Part shown: positions 1 through 9,418 of the stretch, in pieces | Numbering within the stretch: the stretch's first letter is position 1 | How the letters are laid out: each line of letters opens with the position of its first letter | NCBI GenBank assembly: GCA_023439125.1 | Contig: JAEXOU010000005.1 | Coordinates: forward strand, 744,001 to 808,000 | DNA from: Bacillota bacterium | Lineage (GTDB): Bacteria > Bacillota > Clostridia > Lachnospirales > Lachnospiraceae | DNA: 64,000 nucleotides | Direction: 5' to 3' | The notes under the pieces: model-generated | The model's input: the letters and a program-made list of their open reading frames with translations, nothing else | Told to the model about the DNA's origin: nothing | Databases searched by the model: none | Position numbers and translations under genes: made by a program

Positions 1-1921
1 GTTTTCTGCGAATTGTCTTATTTAAGAATATCACAATATCATCCAAGATTGTTCCAAGAACATAGGTAAATCGAGTACCAACCATAATGGATTTGCGAGT
101 CTTTGTCGGGCAGAGAATAAATTTGCGTACGAATATAATAATACCGTCGATTAATTTATCGAATACACGACAAATGACTGCTAGTACAAATGGAATTAAA
201 TGCTGAATGAATGGACGATAGATCGAATTTTCAATATCCAACCATTTTGGCCAGATGTTAACATAAATTTTTCTGCCAGTCTCATCTTTTCTCATCAATG
301 CAGTTCTTACAAAGCCAAAGTATATAATGATACCAATTCCAATGGAAATCAAGCCACCTTTTAAGTTCACAAAGTTAAAGTATGCAACTGCATGATCTGG
401 ATGATGTGCGTGCATAAATTCGCTTGTAACATCTGCAATCTTATCCATTGTCATCGATGGTAAGAATCCTAAGATTGGAAGTACTACCGAAGACCCAACC
501 AATGCAAACATTGATTTCTTGTTCATATAATTATTATTCAAAGCTTCTATCTTAGATTGATCGGAATTTTTCTCAAGGAAAAGACAGATGAATAATTTCA
601 TCATGTAAGCAACAGTTAAACCACCCGTAATCAAGAAAATCCATTCAATCGTTACAAAAGTAGAAAAATCAGTAGTTCCTTGGGCAATTACTTTATATTC
701 CACAATACTCTCATGGAGTAACGTTTTACTTACATAGCCATTCCAAAGGGGGATACCGCCAATACCAAGTGCACCCATTAAGAAGGAAAACATAAGAGCT
801 TTCTTCTTACGACCAAAACCACGAATTGCATTTAAGTCTAGCTTGTGAAGATTCATAAATACAACACCGGCCGCCATAAACAATACTAACTTTATCAAAG
901 AATGGTTTACCATATGAAGTACAGTACCACGTGCTGATAAGGCATTGTGTTCGCCGAGGATTCCCTGCATACCAACACCAACTAAGATAAAGCCAATCTG
1001 TGACACCGAAGAACAAGCAAGTGTTCTTTTTAAGTCAATTGAGAATAGAGCAAGTAATGCTCCGACAAACATCGTAACCACACCTAGCATTAAGATTATC
1101 ATTCCCCATGCGGCGTCATGTAAAAACATCTGACAGCTGATCACTAATATGCCGAAGATACCCGTCTTTGTTAAAATTCCGGAAAGTAACGCTGATGCTG
1201 GAGCTGGGGCTACTGGATGGGCTTTTGGCAACCAGATGTGCAGAGGGAACATACCCGCTTTTGCACCAAAGCCAAATAACAAACAACCTCCAGCAACATA
1301 AAGCATAGTCTTATCTTCTACAGCTTTGCAAGCAGTTAATAATTCATCCATGTTCAACGTACCCGTTTGGTAATTTAAAAGGAATAAACCAATTAGCATT
1401 ACCATACCGCCAATCACTGCTACTGCTAGATAGGTTTCAGAAGCACGTAGGGTGGCCTTATCTTCGTCATGAGCAACCCATACATAAGAAGTAAAGGACA
1501 TCATCTCGAAGAATATAAAGGTAGTGAATAAATCAGCAGATAAAAACACACCAACAGTTGCACCAAGAGTTAATAAAAGAAATAAATAATAACGATTACG
1601 ATTGCGATAATGTGCAAAATATTGTTTACTAAATAATGTTGTCATCATCCACATAAAGCCTGCAATTAACGCATATATCGCGCGAAAGCCATCTGCTTTT
1701 AGATATAATCCACGAGCACAAAAATCATGGAGTACAAATACAACATTTTCTCCCGTCACTACTTGTACACATAAAATCACTAACGTAATAAATTCAACAA
1801 CTGTGATGAATTCTGCAATATAATCTCGTAAATTTTTATTTTTTCTACCAATGACATAAGATAGGAATGCACCGATCATCGGCCATATGGCGAGAAATAA
1901 TAACACAAAATTACCTTCCAT
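1..1921 (-). CDS. NuoL/MrpA-type antiporter subunit, fourth in the operon (3' end outside window)
   Basis: The reading frame is open from an ATG at 1921 to the window edge, giving 640 codons with no stop, so the C-terminus is missing. It is a polytopic membrane protein of the NuoL/NuoM/MrpA-D family, which moves H+ or Na+ through half-channels built on conserved charged residues. These are present: Glu in FFEMMSF, Lys in FGAKAGMFPLHIWLP, Lys in the LTKTG helix, and Lys in GYVSKTL. The length is greater than the ~490-residue neighbours and the C-terminal part is still hydrophobic, as in NuoL/MrpA. It follows the previous antiporter subunit by 16 bases and belongs to the same operon. Whether it carries H+ or Na+ cannot be read from sequence. 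Confidence 0.88.
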   Translation of the reverse strand, partial: MEGNFVLLFLAIWPMIGAFLSYVIGRKNKNLRDYIAEFITVVEFITLVILCVQVVTGENVVFVLHDFCARGLYLKADGFRAIYALIAGFMWMMTTLFSKQYFAHYRNRNRYYLFLLLTLGATVGVFLSADLFTTFIFFEMMSFTSYVWVAHDEDKATLRASETYLAVAVIGGMVMLIGLFLLNYQTGTLNMDELLTACKAVEDKTMLYVAGGCLLFGFGAKAGMFPLHIWLPKAHPVAPAPASALLSGILTKTGIFGILVISCQMFLHDAAWGMIILMLGVVTMFVGALLALFSIDLKRTLACSSVSQIGFILVGVGMQGILGEHNALSARGTVLHMVNHSLIKLVLFMAAGVVFMNLHKLDLNAIRGFGRKKKALMFSFLMGALGIGGIPLWNGYVSKTLLHESIVEYKVIAQGTTDFSTFVTIEWIFLITGGLTVAYMMKLFICLFLEKNSDQSKIEALNNNYMNKKSMFALVGSSVVLPILGFLPSMTMDKIADVTSEFMHAHHPDHAVAYFNFVNLKGGLISIGIGIIIYFGFVRTALMRKDETGRKIYVNIWPKWLDIENSIYRPFIQHLIPFVLAVICRVFDKLIDGIIIFVRKFILCPTKTRKSIMVGTRFTYVLGTILDDIVIFLNKTIRRK

Positions 1922-1937
1922 AACTTCCTATCCTTTC

Positions 1938-3413
1938 TTAAATAAGTCCTGTTGCTACTTTTTGTAGGAATTCCATCAAAGGAACGGAATGAACACCAAT
2001 TACAACAATAGCAAAACAGAAAACAATCAACGGTAACTTCATATTCCAGTTCGGGTCCTCGCATCCATCCAAAGAGGTAACATCAAAGTCATGTCCTGGA
2101 AAGTACGCACGAATAATAACTGAAAACAAATAAATAGCTGTTAATAAAGCAGATAACAATAAACCTATGACACCTAGCATTGCAATTGGGTTTTCTACAT
2201 AGGTAGCTGCAGTTGCTAAATTCCATTTACTAACGAAACCAGCGAAAGGTGGAATACCAATCAGTCCAAGTGAGGCGAGTGTAAAGCAAGCTAACGTCAC
2301 TGGCATCTTTCTACCAAGACCTCGAACCTCATAAACGTATTCGCGATGTGTCTTGTACATAATAGCACCACCACAGAAAAATAACGTAATCTTAATTACA
2401 GCATGAATAATCATATGAGAAAGTGCACCAAATAGGCCTGCTGGAGTCATTAATGCAACTCCAAATACAATATAGGAAAGATTACTTACCGTTGAGTAAG
2501 CCAATCTTCTCTTTAGATGTTGTTCTTTTAAAGCACGTCCTGAGCCAAAAATAATGGTTACAATCGCGAAAATTAATATCACCTTCTGGGCCCAAGTACT
2601 CGATAAGAAGTTGGTACCAAAGATATAATACGTAATTCTCATAATTGCAAATGCACCAGCTTTTACTACTGCTACTGCGTGAAGTAGGGCGGTAACAGGC
2701 GTTGGTGCCACGGAGGCTGTTGGTAACCATCCATGGAATGGGAAAATTGCCGCCTTTACACCAAAACCAAGAACTGCTAGTACATAAACTAATAATAATA
2801 AGTTTGTTCTATCACCAATTTTCGCAAGATCTAAGACACCACCATATTCAAATGCCATACCATTGCCATACTTCAAGATAAAGATAAATCCGATAAATGC
2901 AAATGCTGCACCACCTATAGAATAATATACATATTTACGTCCTGCCTGTATGGACTTCTTATTCATCTGATGCATAACTAATGGTAATGTCACTAAAGTC
3001 AACATCTCATAGAACATATAAAGTGTCATTAAATTAGCTGCAAATGCAGTACCAATTGTTACACCATATGTCATTGTAAAAAAAGTAAAAAATTTATTTT
3101 CTTTTCCTTCATGCTTCATATATTCAAAGGCATAAAGTGTTGCAATTGGCCAAAGTGCTGCAATCAACGCTGCGAATACAGTGCCTAATCCATCTAAGTG
3201 AAACGATACTTCCAAACGACCTGCCAGATTAATTGCCTGAAATGTACCTTGTGGGTGGTTTGCAATTAACAGGAATGTAAAAAGAGAAGTCGCCACTACA
3301 ATAATCATCACATACCACTGTCTATACTTACGATTCTGAAAGTGAAACAATGGAAGTATTGCACCACCGATGATAGGTAATAATATCGGAATAATTAAAT
3401 ATAAAAGATCCAT
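1938..3413 (-). CDS. NuoM/MrpD-type antiporter subunit, third in the operon
   Basis: Polytopic proton/cation-translocating subunit of about 491 residues. Family motifs include Glu in MFYEMLTL, Lys in FGVKAAIFPFHGWLP, the VVKAG lysine of the next helix, HAVIK, and Lys in AGFVSKW. All the residues used for ion transfer in NuoM/MrpD are therefore kept. I start at the ATG at 3413 because GGGAG lies five bases upstream. The in-frame ATG at 3425 would place that GGGAG inside the gene. The gene sits 18 bases downstream of the preceding paralogue in one transcript. It resembles its neighbour strongly, suggesting duplication inside the operon. Confidence 0.9.
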   Translation of the reverse strand: MDLLYLIIPILLPIIGGAILPLFHFQNRKYRQWYVMIIVVATSLFTFLLIANHPQGTFQAINLAGRLEVSFHLDGLGTVFAALIAALWPIATLYAFEYMKHEGKENKFFTFFTMTYGVTIGTAFAANLMTLYMFYEMLTLVTLPLVMHQMNKKSIQAGRKYVYYSIGGAAFAFIGFIFILKYGNGMAFEYGGVLDLAKIGDRTNLLLLVYVLAVLGFGVKAAIFPFHGWLPTASVAPTPVTALLHAVAVVKAGAFAIMRITYYIFGTNFLSSTWAQKVILIFAIVTIIFGSGRALKEQHLKRRLAYSTVSNLSYIVFGVALMTPAGLFGALSHMIIHAVIKITLFFCGGAIMYKTHREYVYEVRGLGRKMPVTLACFTLASLGLIGIPPFAGFVSKWNLATAATYVENPIAMLGVIGLLLSALLTAIYLFSVIIRAYFPGHDFDVTSLDGCEDPNWNMKLPLIVFCFAIVVIGVHSVPLMEFLQKVATGLI

Positions 3414-3431
3414 AGTTGCTCCCATCTTTCA

Positions 3432-4904
3432 TCAGAATAATGTAGTTGTTATTTGTGTTAAAAAATCCATGAACGCTGTAGGAAACATTCCAAATAATAC
3501 TGCAGCTGTAGTAAGTGCTATCAAAGGAATGGTCATAAGCGCATTCGGCTCTTTCTTTTGCAATGCTTGATAGTCATAATCTTTTCCTGGGAAAAATCCA
3601 TTGATTGTAATCATAAATAAATATCCTGCAGTTAATAATGCACTTATAATCAATAGAATTGGTCCAAGATAGTGTACTACTCCTGTAGAACTTTTTAAAG
3701 CTCCTTCGGCAAGATACCATTTACTTAGGAAAGCACAAGTTGGTGGAATACCGATTAACGTAAGAGATGCAAGCGTATAACACCACATCGTTATTGGCAT
3801 CTCTTTCCCAATACCAAGCAACTCTTTTACTTTTGTCTTACCTGTTTTGTAAATAATTGCACCGGCAGACAAGAACAGCGTATTCTTAACGATTGAATGG
3901 AAAACAATATGCATTAATCCACCAAGTAACCCGATTGGATTCATCAAAGCTACACCAAATAACACGTAAGATGTCTGACTAATCGTAGAATAAGCAAGAC
4001 GCTTTTTAAGTCCCTGTTCTTTATATGCCATCATAGATCCCATAACGATAGTTAATAATGTAATTCCAAGGAATGCATACTGAACCCAACTTCCAGTTAA
4101 AAAATCAACCCCAATAATATAGTAGATCACACGGATAATTGCTAATACACCCATTTTTGTTACATTACCAGACAACAAAGCGGAAGCTGGAGCTGGTGCT
4201 ACTGGATGGGCTACTGGTAGCCAACCATGAAGTGGGAACATACCAGCTTTCGAGCCAAATCCGATGATCATACAAAATACAACCCATAAAATAAGTTCTT
4301 TTGAGCCTGTAGCTGTTGCATTTAACTGACCGCCTGCAATAAATTCATAAGAATTTAGGAAACGATTAAGATAAAATACACCAACTAAAGATAAAAACGC
4401 ACCACCCATAGAATAAAAGATATACTTCATCGCTGCTGCAATCGATTCTTTTGATAATGAATGAATTACAAGTGGGAACGTAAATAATGTCATCATCTCA
4501 TAAAAGAGATACATTGTAATTAAGTTACTTGAAAAACATATACCAAGTAGAGCACCTAAGGAACATAAGAAAAAGAAGTGATATCTTATTTCATCTTTTT
4601 CATGTTTTAAATATTCCTTTTGAAAAATACTAGATATTAACCACATTACTACTGTTAATACACCAAATAATCTACTCAAATGATCCATCTGAAATGCAAT
4701 GTCAATTCCAGAGAATAATTCAAATACTCTCACTCTCTCATCTGTAAAGCATACTAAGACAGTAAGAGCAGTAACTAATGTAGTTATGCCAATTACATAT
4801 AAGTTTCGAGTATTTCTATTTTTAAGAAGTGGTGATATTACTAATAATACCAATGCTGCAACAACTGGGAGTAACACTGGTATTAAGATCATACTTTCAT
4901 TCAT
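3432..4904 (-). CDS. NuoM/MrpD-type antiporter subunit, second in the operon
   Basis: Polytopic membrane protein of 490 residues from the NuoL/M/N and MrpD family. Visible signatures are Glu in LFYEMMTLF, Lys in FGSKAGMFPLHGWLP, Lys in GNVTKMG, HSIVKNT, and Lys in AFLSKWY. The catalytic charges are intact, so it is probably active and not a relic. A strong AGGGGGG lies seven bases before the ATG. It is 12 bases downstream of the first MrpD-like gene. A second antiporter-like subunit is seen in Mbs-type complexes (MbsH and MbsH'). Third and fourth copies, as here, are unusual. Confidence 0.9.
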   Translation of the reverse strand: MNESMILIPVLLPVVAALVLLVISPLLKNRNTRNLYVIGITTLVTALTVLVCFTDERVRVFELFSGIDIAFQMDHLSRLFGVLTVVMWLISSIFQKEYLKHEKDEIRYHFFFLCSLGALLGICFSSNLITMYLFYEMMTLFTFPLVIHSLSKESIAAAMKYIFYSMGGAFLSLVGVFYLNRFLNSYEFIAGGQLNATATGSKELILWVVFCMIIGFGSKAGMFPLHGWLPVAHPVAPAPASALLSGNVTKMGVLAIIRVIYYIIGVDFLTGSWVQYAFLGITLLTIVMGSMMAYKEQGLKKRLAYSTISQTSYVLFGVALMNPIGLLGGLMHIVFHSIVKNTLFLSAGAIIYKTGKTKVKELLGIGKEMPITMWCYTLASLTLIGIPPTCAFLSKWYLAEGALKSSTGVVHYLGPILLIISALLTAGYLFMITINGFFPGKDYDYQALQKKEPNALMTIPLIALTTAAVLFGMFPTAFMDFLTQITTTLF

Positions 4905-4916
4905 ATTGTGTCCCCC

Positions 4917-6410
4917 CTATGCAAACATTCCAAGGCCCATCTCAATTGCATTGGCAATCGGATTGGAGAAGATACCAAGGAAGAAGTTTAAGATTATGAA
5001 TAATACTAGAGCATACTTCATTGTATTAGCACATTTATAGCCTGGAATAGTAAAATGCTCGTTTCTTGGCGTATAAATAGAAATTGTTGCACGAATAAAA
5101 TAAACTGCATTTAGCGTCGTACTAATTGCTAAGGTTACCATTGCGATTAACATTTTGTTTGAACTCGCCATAAGGGCTGCTTCTGCAAAGTATACTTTCG
5201 AAGTAAATCCTGCAAGTAATGGAATACCAACCATTGATAACGCACCAACGGCAAAAGCAACACCTGCGATTTTATTACGATATCCAGAACCTTTTAAGTC
5301 GGAGAAATCTTTGCTTCCTCCAGAAACCTCAGATAACCCACGAGCTGCAATAAATAGCATCGCTTTAGTAGCTGCATGAGACATAATGTGGAATATTGCT
5401 GCAATCATACCAGCTTTTGTTCCGATACCGATGCCCATATAGATGTATCCAATCTGAGCAATCGAGGAGTATGCAATTAATCGTCGGATATCATGAGACT
5501 TAATCGCCTTAATAGAACCCATTAACATTCCAATGATCGCAAACACAAATAATACATTCGTAATCTTGTGGTCTACCATAACGTTTCTACCGAACACACG
5601 ATAGAAAATCTTGATTAGTAAAAAGATATATGCTTTTGAAACTAAACTAGATAAGATTGCTGCTGAAGATGCAGTCGAATATCCATAAGCATCCGGTAAC
5701 CAAGCATGGAATGGGAATAATGCGCTCTTAATTGCTAAGCCAACACAGATTAATCCAATGACAACAGTTAATGGCATCATATATATGCCTGTCACATTAA
5801 TTACTGCGATTTGTTGTTTGACATTGGACATTAATAAATGACCAGTCAAATCATATATCATAGAGATTCCGATCAATAACAGACCAGAACCGATTAAGCT
5901 CATAATCATATATTTTGCTGTTGCAACTAGCGAATGACCATTGTTACGAATCATAATTAATGCACAAGCAGCAATCGTGTTAATTTCAACAAAAACATAG
6001 GCGTTAAATAAGTCGTTTGTATATATTAATGCGAGTAATGAACTCATCATTAAGTTTGTCATTACAAAATAAAGATTTGTCTTAGAATCTTCGATATCTT
6101 CGAACACAAACTTGATACCACCGACTAGAGATAACAGCATAATTACACAGAAAAATAAAGCCATTAGCGCTTCTAATACACCAACACGAAGTTCATTACC
6201 CCACGGAGCTGGAAAATGGCCCATCATAAATGTATAGCTTTCACCAGTTTTAAGTACAAAACCAAGTACGCATGCATTCATAATAATAAGTATTGATACT
6301 AAGGTTACACAAAGACGTTTCGCATTTTTTCCTGAAAGTATAGAGCATACTACACCAGAAGCAAGGCACATAATGATGCTAAAAAACGGGAAGTTTTGTA
6401 CAAAATTCAT
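4917..6410 (-). CDS. mrpD: MrpD/MbhH/NuoN-type antiporter subunit
   Basis: Membrane ion-translocating subunit of 497 residues, first of four antiporter-like subunits and in the position of MrpD/MbhH directly after MrpC. Conserved features are Glu in VFVEINT (near residue 140), Lys in AIKSALFPFHAWLPDAY (near 225), SLVSKAY, HAATKAM, and Lys in AGFTSKVYF. The start codon overlaps the mrpC stop (TAATG), and the Shine-Dalgarno AAGGAGG lies inside mrpC, which indicates translational coupling. With MrpC (NuoK-like) it would form the core antiporter pair of the complex. Confidence 0.92.
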   Translation of the reverse strand: MNFVQNFPFFSIIMCLASGVVCSILSGKNAKRLCVTLVSILIIMNACVLGFVLKTGESYTFMMGHFPAPWGNELRVGVLEALMALFFCVIMLLSLVGGIKFVFEDIEDSKTNLYFVMTNLMMSSLLALIYTNDLFNAYVFVEINTIAACALIMIRNNGHSLVATAKYMIMSLIGSGLLLIGISMIYDLTGHLLMSNVKQQIAVINVTGIYMMPLTVVIGLICVGLAIKSALFPFHAWLPDAYGYSTASSAAILSSLVSKAYIFLLIKIFYRVFGRNVMVDHKITNVLFVFAIIGMLMGSIKAIKSHDIRRLIAYSSIAQIGYIYMGIGIGTKAGMIAAIFHIMSHAATKAMLFIAARGLSEVSGGSKDFSDLKGSGYRNKIAGVAFAVGALSMVGIPLLAGFTSKVYFAEAALMASSNKMLIAMVTLAISTTLNAVYFIRATISIYTPRNEHFTIPGYKCANTMKYALVLFIILNFFLGIFSNPIANAIEMGLGMFA

Positions 6411-6784
6411 TACAGTTCCTCCTTCTTTGCTAACATCGACATCTCATCTATATCGAGAGTATGATATCTTTTGTATAATCGTATTGTTAATGCCAACATA
6501 AGTGCTGTTACCGATACCGATACAACGATACCTGTGAGTACTAAACCACTCGGTACTGGATTAACATATACAACTTCTTCGGTCGCATTTTCCACCAAGA
6601 TTGGTGCTACTCCACCATAAATATATCCTTTTGCTGCCAGAAATAAGTAAATGGCTGTATCCATAATATTGAAACCTAAAATTTTCTTAATCATATTACG
6701 ATGAAGCAATAACGTAGTAAAGCCAATACCGAATAGGATAACAGCTACTGCTTCATAATAATTCGTTAATAAATTACTTAACAT
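6410..6784 (-). CDS. mrpC: MrpC/MbhG, NuoK-like subunit
   Basis: Small membrane protein of 124 residues with three hydrophobic segments, matching MrpC/MnhC/MbhG, the NuoK homologue that packs beside the MrpD antiporter subunit. The NuoK-family segment HRNMIKKILGFNIMDTAIYL is evident near the N-terminus. I use the ATG at 6784 because AAGGAGG lies eight bases upstream; a longer reading from 6823 has no such site. The upstream mrpB-like gene stops only one base before this start, and the 3' end overlaps mrpD, so the three are translationally coupled. Confidence 0.92.
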   Translation of the reverse strand: MLSNLLTNYYEAVAVILFGIGFTTLLLHRNMIKKILGFNIMDTAIYLFLAAKGYIYGGVAPILVENATEEVVYVNPVPSGLVLTGIVVSVSVTALMLALTIRLYKRYHTLDIDEMSMLAKKEEL

Positions 6785-6785
6785 C

Positions 6786-7814
6786 TTACATGCCTCCTTT
6801 TCGAAATAATGAGTAAAAGGCATACATTGTACATGCTACAATCATTCCAACTGCGATATTTAGTGGTAGAATTAAACCAGAGCTTAGAATATTTCCTGGG
6901 ATTCCTTTTGATATGATACTCTCTATATGATTTGCACCAGTATAGAAAGAATAACTCTTTGCACCTGCATAAAATAGCAAAGAGCATACCGTAACGGATG
7001 AGAATACCTTATATGTGAAAAACTTACTTGTCTTCTTAAATCCAAATGCATTCTGATAAAGTACTAATCCTGCACCGATAATCGCACCACCAGAGAAACC
7101 ACCACCTGGAGATAAGTGACCATTAAGTACAACATAAATACCGTAGATTAAAATTGGAGGGATTAAGATAAATGCAATCTTTTGTAATATTTTATCATTC
7201 TTTGGTTCATAAATACGATCATTTTCCTCTGCTTCTACACATGTAATGTTCTTATTCTCTTCCTTTTTCTTATCAGCTCGAAGTAAAATCAACACACAAC
7301 ATGCTGCAATAAATAATACATGGGACTCCCCTAACGTATCAAATGCTCGATAATCCAAAATCATTCCGGCTACAAAATTAACTGCTCCCGTTTCTTCAAT
7401 CCCATCTTCTATATAACGTTCGATCACTTCATTATTACTTGGATTGCTTGGATTACCAAACTTCGGTAAGTAAGAAACTGTAACTAATAATACTGCTATG
7501 ATACTGACGCATAAGATAACAGCCATACAGCCATAAACTCTCTTAAAATGCTTAATTCCTTTTGTCTGTGGCCAGTTTTCATATTTACGATAAAGTGCTT
7601 TTATTTTCCTCTTTTTTTCTGCGGAGATTACATCTTCAACATCTTTTGCATTTGCTTCAAATTCTACGATATCCTGCTGTTGTTCTTTGGAGATTCTTTG
7701 GATATGCTCTTCATGCTTGATGGAATCCACTTCAGAAGTATTTTCTTCTCCGTTCACCCAACGTTCGAATCTTCGCCATAAAGTTTTCTCATAATTACTT
7801 CTTTGCTTGCTCAT
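6786..7814 (-). CDS. Fused MbhE + MrpB/MbhF subunit with charged N-terminal extension
   Basis: A 342-residue protein with three parts. Residues 1 to about 95 are highly charged and probably cytoplasmic. Residues about 95-190 match MbhE, with the signature IEETGAVNFVAGMILDYRAF followed by DTLGE. Residues about 210-342 match MrpB/MbhF, with NGHLSPGGGFSGGAIIGAG. In archaeal Mbh operons these are separate adjacent genes mbhE and mbhF; in canonical Mrp the MbhE part belongs to MrpA. The start overlaps the upstream MbhD-like gene by 20 bases. The fusion is clear by eye. The role of the N-terminal extension is unknown. Confidence 0.88.
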   Translation of the reverse strand: MSKQRSNYEKTLWRRFERWVNGEENTSEVDSIKHEEHIQRISKEQQQDIVEFEANAKDVEDVISAEKKRKIKALYRKYENWPQTKGIKHFKRVYGCMAVILCVSIIAVLLVTVSYLPKFGNPSNPSNNEVIERYIEDGIEETGAVNFVAGMILDYRAFDTLGESHVLFIAACCVLILLRADKKKEENKNITCVEAEENDRIYEPKNDKILQKIAFILIPPILIYGIYVVLNGHLSPGGGFSGGAIIGAGLVLYQNAFGFKKTSKFFTYKVFSSVTVCSLLFYAGAKSYSFYTGANHIESIISKGIPGNILSSGLILPLNIAVGMIVACTMYAFYSLFRKGGM

Positions 7815-8061
7815 CTTCCTTTTCTCCTTTCATAGCATGAATCTTCTTTAATGTAATGAAGAAAAGAACGCTCGTGACACCAGCTCCTACTGCCGCTTCG
7901 GTAATCGCCAAATCCGGGGATTCTAAAATAATCCAGATGATTGACATAATTACTGAATACGACATAAAGATAACAATCGAATTAAGCAAGTTCTTACTAA
8001 GAGAAGCTGCTAATGCACAAACAACTAAAAATGTAAGTAAAATAAATTCAAAAAAACTCAT
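7795..8061 (-). CDS. MbhD-like (DUF4040) antiporter-complex subunit
   Basis: An 88-residue membrane protein with about three hydrophobic helices and the family segment ESPDLAITEAAVGAGVTSVL, which matches MbhD and the C-terminal part of large MrpA proteins. Having it as a separate gene between mrpG and mrpB is the Mbh/Mbs arrangement, not the classical seven-gene Mrp layout. The ATG overlaps the mrpG stop (TAATG), with GAGGGGG as ribosome-binding site inside mrpG. It is presumed to be a structural and ion-path subunit in the membrane arm. Confidence 0.88.
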   Translation of the reverse strand: MSFFEFILLTFLVVCALAASLSKNLLNSIVIFMSYSVIMSIIWIILESPDLAITEAAVGAGVTSVLFFITLKKIHAMKGEKEDEQAKK

Positions 8062-8381
8062 TATTTTACCCCCTCACATTCCTCTTTGACACGCTTGTCA
8101 ACTGCAACTTCAAGTCGTGCAATTAAGTGGCTTGAAACTGGTGAAGCAAACCACAAAAATATAATAATTAATAATAATTTCAATGATAAGGCATTGAAGC
8201 CATTCATTACAATTAGCCCAAATAATACAAACATAATTGCTAATGTGTCATTCATCGCAGCAGCGTGCATACGATTTAAAACAAACTTAAATTTGAACAA
8301 ACCAAAAGTTGCAATTGCTGATACGATGAGTCCCCCAATAATGAATCCTGCAGCCACCAAAAAGCGTAACCATTCACCCAT
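8061..8381 (-). CDS. mrpG: MrpG/MbhC subunit
   Basis: Small membrane protein of 106 residues with three hydrophobic helices, matching MrpG/MnhG/MbhC. The segment FGLFKFKFVLNRMHAAAMND is typical of the family. It begins one base after the mrpF stop, with AAAGGAG upstream, and overlaps the following mbhD-like gene. MrpG is required for assembly and function of Mrp antiporters, although its exact role in ion transfer is not established. Confidence 0.9.
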   Translation of the reverse strand: MGEWLRFLVAAGFIIGGLIVSAIATFGLFKFKFVLNRMHAAAMNDTLAIMFVLFGLIVMNGFNALSLKLLLIIIFLWFASPVSSHLIARLEVAVDKRVKEECEGVK

Positions 8382-8382
8382 T

Positions 8383-8718
8383 TTAATTCATCTCCTTTTG
8401 ACTTTGTTCGATTTCTTTATTTTTGCGCTCTTCACGCTCTTTATAAACACCCATGAATACTTTTGTTAATACAACAACAGCTAAAAAGCTGATCATGGCA
8501 TATATAATTGATACATCAATTAAGTAACCCTCTCTCATCTTAATTGCTAAAATCGCAATAATCATAATTGTCATAGTACCAATCATGTTAATTGCAACGA
8601 TACGGTCAGAGATTGTAGGTCCTTTGATTGCCCGAATTAGGCAACAAAAAATCAAAAGAGCTAAAATAATAATAGCTCCCGTAAATAAATACTCATATGC
8701 TTGACTTAATGCCTCCAT
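8383..8718 (-). CDS. mrpF: MrpF/MbhB subunit
   Basis: Small three-helix membrane protein of about 111 residues, matching MrpF/MnhF/MbhB: IRAIKGPTISDRIVAINMIG is the conserved stretch after the first helix. I start at the ATG at 8718, which has GGGAGG four bases upstream. A GTG at 8730 would itself contain part of that site. The C-terminus is a charged tail rich in Glu and Lys. It lies between mrpE and mrpG in the usual E-F-G order. Confidence 0.9.
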   Translation of the reverse strand: MEALSQAYEYLFTGAIIILALLIFCCLIRAIKGPTISDRIVAINMIGTMTIMIIAILAIKMREGYLIDVSIIYAMISFLAVVVLTKVFMGVYKEREERKNKEIEQSQKEMN

Positions 8719-8760
8719 ACGGCCTCCCACTTTTTACTTTACCAATCCTTCTTTACAGAT

Positions 8761-9222
8761 TTACACCTGCTCCATCTTTGTCAGTAATGACACAAATATA
8801 GAAGAGTCCATTCCTTTCGATAGTTCCTTATCTAAGCAATGGACACAATAGCTATCCTCCTCTAACGTAACCGTTATCGTCCCAGGAGTTAACGTAATAG
8901 AATTCGCTAGTGCAACTCTACTTGATTCTTTCTTTAATTTCGTTTTAAAGTAAACCATGGTTGGTTCTACTTCAAGTTTAGATGATAGTATTAAGTGCAT
9001 AACTTGGAAATTAGCTTTACATATTTCGCAAACTAAAACAAAACCGTAATGAATTCCTCTAAAAAAATTCTTTGCAATTCTTACCTCTGTTTTAGGGTTG
9101 TAACCCATGAATTTACAGATAAAGAAATATATTAAAGCAGAAATAAAAATACCAAATAATGTAATTTCTAAAGTTAGCTTTCCATTAAATACTATCCATA
9201 AAAGAAAAAATAATAAATACAT
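8761..9222 (-). CDS. mrpE: MrpE/MbhA subunit, first gene of the antiporter operon
   Basis: A 153-residue protein of the MrpE/MnhE/MbhA family: two N-terminal hydrophobic helices and a soluble C-terminal domain with the conserved pattern VALANSITLTPGTITVTLEE. It heads the operon, and the gap to mrpF is 42 bases. GTGGTG lies just before the ATG as a modest ribosome-binding site. The upstream side has a possible -10 TATAAT at 9275-9280 without a convincing -35, so the promoter is only tentative. MrpE is a structural subunit of the complex. Confidence 0.9.
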   Translation of the reverse strand: MYLLFFLLWIVFNGKLTLEITLFGIFISALIYFFICKFMGYNPKTEVRIAKNFFRGIHYGFVLVCEICKANFQVMHLILSSKLEVEPTMVYFKTKLKKESSRVALANSITLTPGTITVTLEEDSYCVHCLDKELSKGMDSSIFVSLLTKMEQV

Positions 9223-9418
9223 AGTTTCACCACTCTTTCACCGTATAAATTGATCAAAATACACATTACTTCTTATTATAAATGTATTTTTGCGAAAATC
9301 TTAGTTATGATACCACCATCTCGAGTTTATGTCAACAGAAAATGAAGTTTATTCTCAATATTCGCATTTACGAAAGTTCCACAATAAATGAGTTAAAAGT
9401 CTTTTCTATAATTTCATT

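Noticed and set aside
4699..5040. Plus-strand ORFs such as this 113-codon one
   Set aside because: They lie wholly opposite strongly supported membrane-protein genes and have no family pattern.
1..9222. A complex I (nuo) operon
   Set aside because: NuoL/M/N-type and NuoK-like subunits are present, but no NuoA, B, C, D, H, I or J is visible in the window and MrpE, F, G, B and MbhD are, so it is an Mrp/Mbh-type membrane module.
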